From Moheibacter sp035515075 (GTDB lineage: Bacteria > Bacteroidota > Bacteroidia > Flavobacteriales > Weeksellaceae), in assembly GCA_035515075.1 (NCBI GenBank), contig DATJBZ010000013.1:1-64000 (forward strand): a stretch of 64,000 nt of DNA, read 5' to 3'. Shown one piece after another: positions 33,584 to 42,054 of this stretch. The notes beneath the pieces are model-generated. The model did not search any database. It was given only the letters and a program-made list of their open reading frames with translations, and was not told where the DNA came from. A program made the position numbers and the translations under genes. Numbering within the stretch: position 1 is the first letter of the stretch; every line of letters starts with the position of its first letter.

Positions 33584-34942
33584 TTATTGAAAAAAATGAC
33601 CAATTTTCATGATGGCGCTCGGTTGTACAAAGACCACCACATGGTCGCCTGCTAAAATCACAAAATCAGCGGTGGGGATAAAGCCTTCGTTTTTTCGGAT
33701 GATCCCACCGACGATGGAATCTTTTGGAAATTTGATTTCACGCAAACTTTTGTTGACCACCATTGAGTTTTCGTCGACTTTGAATTCCATCACCTCAGCT
33801 TCAATATCTGAGAGTCCCGTAATGTCGACCACGTCGCCTTTTCGGATGTACCTAAAAATACTGTCTGCTGCCAAAAGCTTTTTGTTGATGAATGCATTGA
33901 TGCCAACTTCTTGGCTCAAATGGATGTAATCCATGTTTTCGACCAAAGCAATTGTTTTCTTGACGCCTTTGGATTTGGCGACCAAACAAGACATGATGTT
34001 GGTTTCTGAACTTCCAGTCACGGCGATGAAGGCGTCTGAATTGGAAATGCCTTCTTCCTCCAATAAATCACCATCTCGGCCATCTCCGTTAATGATCAAT
34101 ACGTTATTTAATTCGTCTGCCAAATCAAAAGCTTTGTTTCGGTCTTTTTCAATTAATTTGACGTTATGCTTGTTTTCTTTCAATAAAGTCACCGCCTTTT
34201 TACCGATGCTTCCACCGCCCAAAACGATGACGTTTTTGAAAAATTCTTGCTTTTTGCCCAACAGAGAATAAATGTCAGCTGTCGCATGTTTCAGTGCGAT
34301 GAAATAGACTTGGTCATTGAATGTGTAAACAGTATCACCATCGGGAATGATCGTATCATAGCCACCGCGTTCATGGTTTCGAATCATGGCAATGGGAATG
34401 AAATGCGGTTGTTTGTTGTTGAACTGAACTTCTCTCACTTTTTTGCCCAAAACCGTGCAATCTTGGTCCAGTACTGTTCCAAACAATTTCAATTCGCCCG
34501 AAGTAAAGGTATGCATCGTATTGAAAGCAGATTCTTCGATCAATTGATGAATTTCCAAAGCAGCCAATTGCTCTGGGCTGATGAGCACGTCAATGCCAAT
34601 TCTTTGAACTGGAATGGCGTTTTCTCTGCGCAGGAATTCTGGATTGGTAATGCGTGCAATGGTTCGTTTGGCCCCCATTTTTTTTGCAATCAGGGCAGCG
34701 GTCAGATTGGTGTTTTGCAGTTGCGTTACGCTGATAAAAATATCGGCCGCATCAATTCTGATTTCACGCAAGGTATCAAAAGAAGTGACATCGCCACGGT
34801 GCGTCATCACGTCCAAACTGCTTTCGATGATCTGCAGATTTTCTTTGTCGGTATCAATGACGATGACATCGAGTTTTTCCATGGACAACCATTTTGCCAA
34901 ATGGAAGCCTACTTCGCCAGCGCCACCAATAACGATCTTCAT
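33584..34942 (-). CDS. trkA: Trk potassium uptake regulator TrkA
   Basis: A 452-residue cytoplasmic gating ring subunit with two RCK repeats. Each has a Rossmann dinucleotide motif (VIGGAGEVGFHLAKWL near residue 3 and VLGGGSIGKKAVTLL near 240) followed by a TrkA-C domain. It controls TrkH in response to NAD(H) or nucleotides. It lies between prfB and trkH with no spacing on either side, so all three share one transcript. Confidence 0.95.
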   Translation of the reverse strand: MKIVIGGAGEVGFHLAKWLSMEKLDVIVIDTDKENLQIIESSLDVMTHRGDVTSFDTLREIRIDAADIFISVTQLQNTNLTAALIAKKMGAKRTIARITNPEFLRRENAIPVQRIGIDVLISPEQLAALEIHQLIEESAFNTMHTFTSGELKLFGTVLDQDCTVLGKKVREVQFNNKQPHFIPIAMIRNHERGGYDTIIPDGDTVYTFNDQVYFIALKHATADIYSLLGKKQEFFKNVIVLGGGSIGKKAVTLLKENKHNVKLIEKDRNKAFDLADELNNVLIINGDGRDGDLLEEEGISNSDAFIAVTGSSETNIMSCLVAKSKGVKKTIALVENMDYIHLSQEVGINAFINKKLLAADSIFRYIRKGDVVDITGLSDIEAEVMEFKVDENSMVVNKSLREIKFPKDSIVGGIIRKNEGFIPTADFVILAGDHVVVFVQPSAIMKIGHFFQ

Positions 34943-36043
34943 TTATAGTTCTTCTTGTTTTTGTCCCATCAACATCAAAAAGGCTTTCAAAAACTCGTCG
35001 ATGTCTCCGTCCAAAACGGATTGTACATCACTGGTTTCGTGTCCTGTTCTCACGTCTTTGACCAATTGATAGGGTTGCATCACATAATTTCGAATTTGTG
35101 AGCCCCATTCAATTTTCATCTTATTGGCTTCAATCTCATTTCTTGCCGCCATTCTTTTTTCCAATTCAATTTTGTATAATTCAGAGCGCAACATCTGCAT
35201 GGCTCTTTCACGGTTGGCCAACTGAGAACGACCTTCTTGACAAACAACGACAATTCCTGTGGGTTTGTGGGTCAATTGTACCTTGGTTTCTACTTTGTTG
35301 ACGTGTTGTCCTCCCGCGCCACCCGAACGCGAAGTATGCAATTCAATCTCGCTTGGATTCAAATCAATTTCAATCGAATCATCGACCAAAGGATAAACAT
35401 AGACCGAAACAAAGCTCGTGTGTCTTTTGGCGTTGCTGTCAAATGGAGAAATTCTCACCAAACGATGGACGCCATTTTCACCTTTCAAATAACCAAAAGC
35501 AAACTCACCTTCAATTTCCAAAGTCACGGTTTTTACGCCAGCAACATCGCCATCTTGGTAGTTCAGTTCACGGATTTTATAGCCATTGTGCTCTGCCCAC
35601 ATGGTGTACATCCGCATCAACATCCCAGCGAAATCGCAACTTTCAGTTCCACCAGCACCTGCCGTGATCTGTAATATCGCACTCAAATTGTCCCCCTCTT
35701 CGGACAACATGTTTTTGAATTCAATGTCTTCCAAGGCTTTGAGCGTTGTTTCGTATTGTGCTTTCACATCTTCATCACTGGCTTCGCCTTCATGGTTGAA
35801 CTCGATCAATACTTCTAAATCGTTGAAATTGTGAACGATACTATTGTATTCTTCCACCCATTTCTTTTTAGAACGGAGCGATTTCATCATGTTTTCAGCT
35901 TCTTTCGGATCATTCCAAAAGTCTGGAGAAGCAGCACGTTCTTCCTCATTGATGATTTCAATTTCCTTTTTTTCTATTTCTAAATAGGCATGTAAGTCTT
36001 TGATTCTTTGACTTAAGTCCTTGATGGATTCGTTATTAAACAT
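34943..36043 (-). CDS. prfB: peptide chain release factor 2
   Basis: A 366-residue RF2 that ends translation at UGA and UAA. The anticodon-like tripeptide SPF in RISPFDSNAKR and the catalytic SGGAGGQHVNK are present. Unlike many RF2 genes it is one uninterrupted frame: the usual UGA frameshift site after about codon 25 is replaced by HAYLEIE, so the frameshift feedback loop is absent. A TATCTTTG promoter element lies only 5 bases before the ATG, so the message may have almost no leader. trkA follows immediately. Confidence 0.95.
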   Translation of the reverse strand: MFNNESIKDLSQRIKDLHAYLEIEKKEIEIINEEERAASPDFWNDPKEAENMMKSLRSKKKWVEEYNSIVHNFNDLEVLIEFNHEGEASDEDVKAQYETTLKALEDIEFKNMLSEEGDNLSAILQITAGAGGTESCDFAGMLMRMYTMWAEHNGYKIRELNYQDGDVAGVKTVTLEIEGEFAFGYLKGENGVHRLVRISPFDSNAKRHTSFVSVYVYPLVDDSIEIDLNPSEIELHTSRSGGAGGQHVNKVETKVQLTHKPTGIVVVCQEGRSQLANRERAMQMLRSELYKIELEKRMAARNEIEANKMKIEWGSQIRNYVMQPYQLVKDVRTGHETSDVQSVLDGDIDEFLKAFLMLMGQKQEEL

Positions 36044-36048
36044 AGCGG

Positions 36049-36056
36049 CAAAGATA
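36049..36056 (-). promoter_or_regulatory. -7 promoter element of prfB-trkA-trkH
   Basis: TATCTTTG on the minus strand ends 5 bases before the prfB ATG. If used, transcription would start at or next to the start codon. A clear -33 TTG is not seen at 17-23 bases. Confidence 0.4.
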
Positions 36057-36118
36057 CTATTTATCTGTCAAAATCTGCACTAACTTTGTTTGTTCCATGA
36101 AAAAAAATGCAACAATTA

Positions 36119-36148
36119 TTGTAAATACCTGCTGCTTTGTTAAGTTTG
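36119..36148 (+). promoter_or_regulatory. distal promoter of arsC
   Basis: TTG at 36119-36121, 19 bases, then TAAGTTTG at 36141-36148: a full match to the flavobacterial promoter. It lies about 55 bases before the arsC start. Confidence 0.55.
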
Positions 36149-36159
36149 CGTGAAGGTTG

Positions 36160-36190
36160 TTGTACATGTTTTGTACGATGATTATTTTTG
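36160..36190 (+). promoter_or_regulatory. proximal promoter of arsC
   Basis: TTG at 36160-36162, 20 bases, then TATTTTTG at 36183-36190. Two TTGTAC hexamers (36160 and 36171) lie 11 bases apart inside it and could form an operator. Confidence 0.5.
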
Positions 36191-36204
36191 ATGAAAATTA
36201 TAAA

Positions 36205-36552
36205 ATGTCCATGATTAAAATTTATCACAATCCACGTTGTAGCAAAAGTAGAGAAGCCGTTCAATTGTTGGAAGCAGAGGAATTGGCTTTTGAAATTGTA
36301 GATTATTTGAAACAACCGCCAACGGTGGACGAATTGAAGGATTTGATCAAAATGTTGGACATTGCGCCCATTGAGTTGGTTCGCGTGAAAGAAACCATTT
36401 GGAAAGAAAATTACCAAGGAAAAGATTTGTCTTCTGAAGAAATCATTGCCGCTTTGCATGCCCATCCTCGTTTGATTGAAAGGCCAATTGTCGTCCGAGA
36501 AAATCAAGCCATCATTGGCCGGCCGCCTGTTTTGATCAAAAACATTTTGTAA
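36205..36552 (+). CDS. arsC: arsenate reductase-like (ArsC/Spx superfamily) protein
   Basis: A 115-residue (or 113 from the ATG at 36211) thioredoxin-fold protein with the HNPRCSKSREA loop, in which Cys is the catalytic thiol, and the RPIVVRENQAIIGRPP strand with the conserved arginines of glutaredoxin-dependent ArsC. It should reduce arsenate to arsenite, though no arsenite pump or ArsR gene adjoins it; family members in Bacteroidetes may have other redox duties. The start was moved to MSMIKIYHN because family proteins begin there. relA/spoT follows after 33 bases. Confidence 0.85.
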   Translation: MSMIKIYHNPRCSKSREAVQLLEAEELAFEIVDYLKQPPTVDELKDLIKMLDIAPIELVRVKETIWKENYQGKDLSSEEIIAALHAHPRLIERPIVVRENQAIIGRPPVLIKNIL

Positions 36553-36585
36553 TACACCAACGAAAATATTGCTAACTTTAGACTT

Positions 36586-38808
36586 ATGGAAGAAGAGAAG
36601 ATTTTGGATGCTGCGGAATTAGAAAATCAGGAGATTTCCCGTCGTTATAAGAAAATGTTGAAGAATACGTACCAAACTTTGACCAAAGAGGACAAAAAGT
36701 TGATTCGTAAAGCTTTTGATTTGGCCGTTGTGGCGCACAAAGACCAACGCAGAAAAACAGGAGAGCCGTATATTTTTCATCCGATCGAAGTGGCCAACAT
36801 CGTGGCCAATGAAATTGGGTTGGGGGCGACGAGCATTGCTGCTGCTTTGATGCATGATGTAGTGGAAGATACCAATTATACTTTGGAAGACATTCGAGAA
36901 ATGTTTGGCGAAAGAATTGCGCGCATCATCGACGGTTTGACCAAAATTTCGATTCTCAACAAACAAGACGTTTCCATACAATCGGAAAATTACCGCAAAT
37001 TGTTGTTGACTTTGTCTGAGGATGTTCGGGTGATTTTGATCAAAATTGCGGACCGATTGCACAATATGCGCACTTTGGATTCGATGCAGGAAGACAAGCA
37101 GGTCAAAATCGCTTCTGAAACCATTTTTATTTATGCGCCTTTGGCCCATCGGATGGGCTTGTACAACATCAAATCCGAATTGGAAGATTTGAGTTTGAAA
37201 TACACCAAACCTGAGGAATATTTTCAAATTGAAAGAAAGTTACAAGAGTCCAAGGAAGAAAGAGAAAGTTACATCGATGATTTTTCAGAATTATTGAGAG
37301 AGCGATTGGAAGCAGAAGGTTTGGAATTTGAAATCAAAGGACGGTCCAAATCGGTGTATTCCATTCAGCGAAAAATGATCACTCAACACGTCAATTTCGA
37401 GGAGGTGTATGACAAATTTGCGGTGCGCATCGTGTACCGTTCTGACCAAAAAAACGAAAAGTTTTTGGCTTGGAAAATTTATTCCATTGTGACCGATATT
37501 TTTCGACCGAATCCCAAACGACTGCGCGATTGGATTTCTCAACCGAAATCCACAGGCTACGAATCCTTGCACATCACGGTCTTAGGACCTTTGGCACGTT
37601 GGGTGGAAGTGCAAATTCGTTCAGAACGAATGGATGAATTGGCAGAGCGTGGCGTGGCGGCGCATTACAAATACAAGGAAAACTACAAAGTGGAAGATTC
37701 AAAGGTGGACGAATGGATCGGTCAAGTGCGGGAGATGTTGGAAAACAATGAAGCGCAGGATGCAACGGAATTCATCAACAACTTTCAATTCAATCTGTAC
37801 GCCAAGGAAATCTATGTTTTTTCACCCAAAGGTGATTTGTATTCTTTGCCCAAAGGTGCGACTTCTTTGGACTTTGCTTATGCGATTCATACCAATGTAG
37901 GAAACACTTGTTTGGGCGCAAAAGTCAATGGGAAGTTGTATCCGCTGAGCCATCAATTGCAAAGTGGTGATCAAATTGAAATTTTGACTTCTGTCAACCA
38001 AAAGCCCAAAGCAGATTGGTTGGAATTTGCGATCACGAGCCGAGCGAGATCCAAAATCAAAGCTTCGCTCAATGCAGAAAAAAGAGAATTGTCAGAAGAA
38101 GGCAAGGAGATTTTGATGCGGAAGTTGCGCCATTTGAAAATTGATTTCAATGAAGGCACGGTCAATGATTTGCAGCATTTTTTCAAAACAAAAAACAGCC
38201 AGGACATTTTTTACAATGTCGCAACAGGCGTTATTGACAACCAGAGTTTGCGCAAATTTGCCGAATCAAAATCAGGTATATCTGCTTTTATCAATCGCTT
38301 TCGCCCGAGATCAAAATCGACGACACTGCCTTTGACCGAAGGCGAACAGAAATTTGATGCGCTGGTTTTTGGACCCGATGAAGAAAAATTGGATTTCGAA
38401 TTGGCTTCTTGTTGCAATCCGATTGCGGGTGACAAGGTGTTTGGTTTTGTGACAGTTTCCAAAGGCATTCGCGTACACAAACGAGATTGTCCAAATGCCG
38501 TGGCCTTGCAAGCCAATCAGGCGTACCGGATCATTCGTGCCAAATGGATTGATTCTTCTTCCCAAATTTACCGCGCGATCATTGACATTCATGGTTTGGA
38601 CCGCATTGGGATGATCAACGACATTACAAAAATCATCTCGTCGAACTTGCATGTTCACATCAGAAGTTTCAATATTTCGGAAGAAGACGGTATCTTTGAA
38701 GGAAAAATTTCGGTGTCCGTCAAAAACAAGAGTCAGTTGGATAAAATCATGACTGAAATCAAGTTGGTTGATGGAATCAAAAAAGTAAGCCGAACGTATG
38801 CAAATTAA
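36586..38808 (+). CDS. spoT: bifunctional (p)ppGpp synthetase/hydrolase
   Basis: A 740-residue RelA/SpoT homologue that makes and breaks the stringent-response alarmone. The hydrolase HD domain is intact (HPIEVANIVA, HDVVEDT). The synthetase domain has RGRSKSVYSIQRK-type and RDWISQPKSTGYESLHITV motifs. TGS (FSPKGDLYSLPKGATSLDFAYAIHT), zinc-finger-like (LASCCNPIAGD) and ACT regulatory domains follow. As usual in Bacteroidetes it is likely the main long RSH enzyme. A small membrane-protein gene follows after 6 bases. Confidence 0.95.
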   Translation: MEEEKILDAAELENQEISRRYKKMLKNTYQTLTKEDKKLIRKAFDLAVVAHKDQRRKTGEPYIFHPIEVANIVANEIGLGATSIAAALMHDVVEDTNYTLEDIREMFGERIARIIDGLTKISILNKQDVSIQSENYRKLLLTLSEDVRVILIKIADRLHNMRTLDSMQEDKQVKIASETIFIYAPLAHRMGLYNIKSELEDLSLKYTKPEEYFQIERKLQESKEERESYIDDFSELLRERLEAEGLEFEIKGRSKSVYSIQRKMITQHVNFEEVYDKFAVRIVYRSDQKNEKFLAWKIYSIVTDIFRPNPKRLRDWISQPKSTGYESLHITVLGPLARWVEVQIRSERMDELAERGVAAHYKYKENYKVEDSKVDEWIGQVREMLENNEAQDATEFINNFQFNLYAKEIYVFSPKGDLYSLPKGATSLDFAYAIHTNVGNTCLGAKVNGKLYPLSHQLQSGDQIEILTSVNQKPKADWLEFAITSRARSKIKASLNAEKRELSEEGKEILMRKLRHLKIDFNEGTVNDLQHFFKTKNSQDIFYNVATGVIDNQSLRKFAESKSGISAFINRFRPRSKSTTLPLTEGEQKFDALVFGPDEEKLDFELASCCNPIAGDKVFGFVTVSKGIRVHKRDCPNAVALQANQAYRIIRAKWIDSSSQIYRAIIDIHGLDRIGMINDITKIISSNLHVHIRSFNISEEDGIFEGKISVSVKNKSQLDKIMTEIKLVDGIKKVSRTYAN

Positions 38809-38814
38809 TCAATT

Positions 38815-39018
38815 ATGAAAATTAAAAGCTTTGTCTTGTATGTCGCCGGATTTTTTATTGCTTGTGGCATTGGCTATTATTACAACTATGTGGTCGGATT
38901 CTTGGCCGGTATGGTTTTGTACGTATTTTTCTTGATGTTTTTGGGCTTTATTGTTGGCTTGACCGATGCCAATCCGACAGAGAAATCCATCTATGACCGC
39001 CGAAAGAAAGTAGAGTGA
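38815..39018 (+). CDS. small two-helix membrane protein
   Basis: A 67-residue protein with two hydrophobic helices (about 6-22 and 26-48) and a charged tail NPTEKSIYDRRKKVE. The ATG follows the RSH stop by 6 bases, so it is read with the stringent-response gene. No family was recognised, but the clear helices, start position and lack of overlap with other genes support a real gene. Confidence 0.65.
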   Translation: MKIKSFVLYVAGFFIACGIGYYYNYVVGFLAGMVLYVFFLMFLGFIVGLTDANPTEKSIYDRRKKVE

Positions 39019-39164
39019 GTTCATAAAGTATCGTGTAGCATGATTTATTAATTCCTTTTTTTAAGGAATAATGCTTTGAATGGGCAATGTAATTTTGTAT
39101 CATGCAATGCTCCAAAGGGATTTAGTTACCGCTCACGTGATCTTATTAATTAAAAAAAAGAGAT
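39019..39164. other. intergenic region between convergent genes
   Basis: Only weak structure is visible: ATTCCTT/AAGGAAT (39051-39069) around T5, and a wider GCATGAT/ATCATGC pair. Neither is a clear terminator. Confidence 0.4.
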
Positions 39165-40286
39165 TTAAACTTCTTTTCTAAACGTTTTTCTTCTTTTGTG
39201 GATGACAGGATCATAGTCTTTCCAAAGCAATTGAACACTTTGGTTTGCTTCTAATTCTGGATTGGTTTCCAAGAATTGGATGTTGTTTCTTTTGAAAGTT
39301 TCGTGCATTTCCTTGAAGATGATGGCCGTGACGCCTTTTTTCTGGAACTTTGGATGCACGCCAATCAAAACAAATTCAGCCGTATCATTCTTTTTTTGCG
39401 CTTTCAATAAATGGTACCAACCCCAAGGCAATAATTTCCCTTTGGCTTTTTGCAAGGCTTTGGCAAAGGAAGGCATCACAATCGCAAAAGCAATCAATTC
39501 TTCTGCGTCATCTTCAATGATGGTGATGAAATCAGGCGAAAGGATGTTGGCGTATTTTTCAGCATAAAATGCTTTTTGTTTGTCCGTGATGGGCACATAG
39601 CTTTCCAATTCACTGTAAGAAACCTCCAACAAATTAAAAACAGGTTGTATGTATTTCCGAAGATCTGCTTTGGTTTTCAGCCGAACCAGTTTTAAGCCAT
39701 AACGCTTGGTGACCAAATCCGAAAAGCTGTAAATTTTTTCAGGAATGCTTTCTGGGGCATTGATGCGCATTTCCAGCCATTCTTTTTCTGGAACAAAGCC
39801 CAATTTTTCTAAATGTGTTGCATAATAGGCGAAATTGTATTGGCCGATGACGGTGGCCATTTGGTCAAAACCTTCGGTCAATAAACCCGCTTTTTCCATG
39901 CTGGTTGCGCCCATTGGTCCTTCCAAGTGGTCTAAACCATGGTCTTTGGCGATTTCGTATAATTTTTCAAACAGCGCTTGGCTGACTTTCAAGTCATCAA
40001 TTGCATCAAAATAAGCAAACCGCAGTTTTTTGATGTGTTGTTGCTCCGTTTCGTGAAAGTTGATGATGCCAGCAATTCTCCCCACAATTTTTTTGTTTTG
40101 CATGGCCAAAAAATAAAAGGCTTTGGCAGATTGAAAAGCAGGATTGACCGCTGTGTCCAAAGCTTTGATTTCATCAGCCATCAAAGGAGGAACAGCGCAA
40201 GGATTGTTTTTGTACAATTCAATGTGGAACTTGACAAATTGTTCAAGTTCTTTTTTTGAATGAATTTGTTTGACTTCAATTTTCAT
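39165..40286 (-). CDS. GNAT-like acetyltransferase, function unknown
   Basis: A 373-residue cytoplasmic protein. The N-terminal part (KKELEQFVKFHIELYKNNPCAVPPL, AMQNKKIVGRIAGIIN) and the C-terminal FVLIGVHPKFQKKGVTAIIFKEM, which contains the Q/R-x-x-G-x-A-like acetyl-CoA loop, suggest two GNAT-type halves. Similar proteins are common in Bacteroidetes and usually named N-acetyltransferase without a known substrate. The ATG at 40286 follows a TATCTTTG element by 8 bases. Confidence 0.65.
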   Translation of the reverse strand: MKIEVKQIHSKKELEQFVKFHIELYKNNPCAVPPLMADEIKALDTAVNPAFQSAKAFYFLAMQNKKIVGRIAGIINFHETEQQHIKKLRFAYFDAIDDLKVSQALFEKLYEIAKDHGLDHLEGPMGATSMEKAGLLTEGFDQMATVIGQYNFAYYATHLEKLGFVPEKEWLEMRINAPESIPEKIYSFSDLVTKRYGLKLVRLKTKADLRKYIQPVFNLLEVSYSELESYVPITDKQKAFYAEKYANILSPDFITIIEDDAEELIAFAIVMPSFAKALQKAKGKLLPWGWYHLLKAQKKNDTAEFVLIGVHPKFQKKGVTAIIFKEMHETFKRNNIQFLETNPELEANQSVQLLWKDYDPVIHKRRKTFRKEV

Positions 40287-40294
40287 ACGAAGCG

Positions 40295-40312
40295 CAAAGA
40301 TAGTTTAAACTA
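40295..40312 (-). promoter_or_regulatory. -7 element and 12-bp palindrome before the 39165 gene
   Basis: TATCTTTG (40295-40302) overlaps the perfect palindrome TAGTTTAAACTA (40301-40312), which itself covers the stop codon of the upstream S41 gene. Overlap of a palindrome with the promoter suggests a possible repressor site. Confidence 0.35.
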
Positions 40313-41767
40313 TGGATTAAAATCAAAGCCTTTGTCCAAATACATTTCAGTAGAAAATCTTTGCAGTTTTTCGCTGATTTCTACGGCTTTTAGATGGGTA
40401 TTCATTGGAACTGATGTGGTTTTACTTGCGTTGGGAACAATTTGTTGCAAGGCAGCAGCGAGCAAAGGGTCTTCAAGAGAACCCAAAGGAGGAAGATGTT
40501 CTAAATAATGCAATTCATTGATGTTTTGGAGGGGTTCAATGCCTTGGGAAGGAGAAGATTGGTCCAAAACATTTTTGTATTCAAACACGATGGGTTGCAT
40601 GGCCCAAGTATGGTTAGGATTGGCGGCTTCAGAGGAAGTGTAGCCTTTGTTGGGCGAATCGTACAAGGTGATGGAGCCTACGGTTTTTCCATAGGTTTTT
40701 TGCCCAAATACATTCACGTTGATGTATGCATTCATGCAACTGATGAGCATTTCACTCGCGGATGCGGTTTGATTGCTGGTCAAGATGAACAAACGATTGA
40801 GAAAAAGATGGTTGAAATTGACGTGTCCGTTTTCATTCAAATCATCGTCGTAGGTTTTTCCTTTGTTGGTAAAAGTATAAACCGAATTGTTATTAGCCGC
40901 TTTTTGGTTGAAATACAAACGGGTAAAGTCTTGTTCATTGAATTGTCCAGTGATCATGCTGCCCAAATAAGCTGCGGTTTGTACAGTTCCCCCGCCATTG
41001 TACCGCAAATCAATGACCAAATCGGTGATGTCTTGGCTGCGAAAATATCCGATGGTTTCATTCAGTTCGTCATTGAAATTGGCGCGAAATCCATTGTACA
41101 ATAAATAACCCACTTTTTGTGTACCGAAATCCAATACTTTGGCCAAATGGATGGGGTTTTCTTGTATTTCGGTTTGGCTCAGCGAGATGTTGAGATTCAG
41201 GTCCTGAAGATGGCCATTTTGTAGAATGGCCATGCCAAAATTGGCGGTGTTTTGACTCAAAAGCGAAACGTAATTGGATGCGGTCAATTGAACGCCATTG
41301 ATCCGTGAAAAGATTTGTCCTCTGTGCATGCCAGCGAGATCGGCCGAAGAATGGGGCAAAACATAACGAACGTAACCAAAAATTTTATCGGATTGAGCAG
41401 ATTCATACACCAAGCCGTAATTCATGCCAAAACTTTTGTTGATGCCTGCGAACTGTTGGTCCAAAGCATGGTAATCCTCGACGATCCAAGAAAATCGATC
41501 GGTTTGTCCGCGGTCATACAATAAACCATAAAACAAATCTTGGGTGCTTTGTGCTTGGATGAATTGTTGGTAAGCATTCGCTGTTGGAAAGGCGTCATCT
41601 GCCAATTTAGGGCTTTGTTCTTGCCAATAATACCATAAATTCATGGCTTTCCAAACGAAGTCATTGACCGAAATGGACGGTCGAACGTTGTCGTCATCGT
41701 TTTTACAGCCAATGAAAAAAAGACTGAATGAAACAAGGCAAATCAATGTAAAAGTATGGGTTTTCAT
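40310..41767 (-). CDS. S41-family carboxy-terminal peptidase, lipoprotein
   Basis: A 485-residue exported lipoprotein (lipobox FIGC followed by KNDDDN). It has an N-terminal helical part, a PDZ domain (VRYVLPHSSADLAGMHRGQIFSRINGVQL) and an S41 protease core with the LVIDLRYNGGG strand and the nucleophile in TSNQTASASEM. The start MKTHTF at 41767 was chosen because the signal peptide begins there. It probably trims or degrades envelope proteins. A near-consensus -7 sequence (TATCTTTA) lies upstream. Confidence 0.88.
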   Translation of the reverse strand: MKTHTFTLICLVSFSLFFIGCKNDDDNVRPSISVNDFVWKAMNLWYYWQEQSPKLADDAFPTANAYQQFIQAQSTQDLFYGLLYDRGQTDRFSWIVEDYHALDQQFAGINKSFGMNYGLVYESAQSDKIFGYVRYVLPHSSADLAGMHRGQIFSRINGVQLTASNYVSLLSQNTANFGMAILQNGHLQDLNLNISLSQTEIQENPIHLAKVLDFGTQKVGYLLYNGFRANFNDELNETIGYFRSQDITDLVIDLRYNGGGTVQTAAYLGSMITGQFNEQDFTRLYFNQKAANNNSVYTFTNKGKTYDDDLNENGHVNFNHLFLNRLFILTSNQTASASEMLISCMNAYINVNVFGQKTYGKTVGSITLYDSPNKGYTSSEAANPNHTWAMQPIVFEYKNVLDQSSPSQGIEPLQNINELHYLEHLPPLGSLEDPLLAAALQQIVPNASKTTSVPMNTHLKAVEISEKLQRFSTEMYLDKGFDFNP

Positions 41768-42054
41768 GTGGTTTTTTAATAGCACCTCTAAAGATAGGAA
41801 ATAAATCATTTATCGGCCAATTGAAAGTGGTGTTTTAATAAAAATGCTGTGATGGGTTCACCAAGATTTTGTTCGAATTGAAAACAAATGGATAAGCGGT
41901 TTGCTATGAAGCATTGCATCAAAAATGTGAGAATTGCGTTGTTCATTTAGCATAAATTTTAACAACACATTCAATTCATTTGATCAAAATAATCATGAAA
42001 TTTACCCATCAAATGAGGATTTTTCATTGAAGTGTAAAAAGTAAAAACGTTGAT

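Noticed and set aside
34943..36043. Programmed +1 frameshift in prfB
   Set aside because: The region after codon 20 has no in-frame UGA; the gene is one continuous frame.
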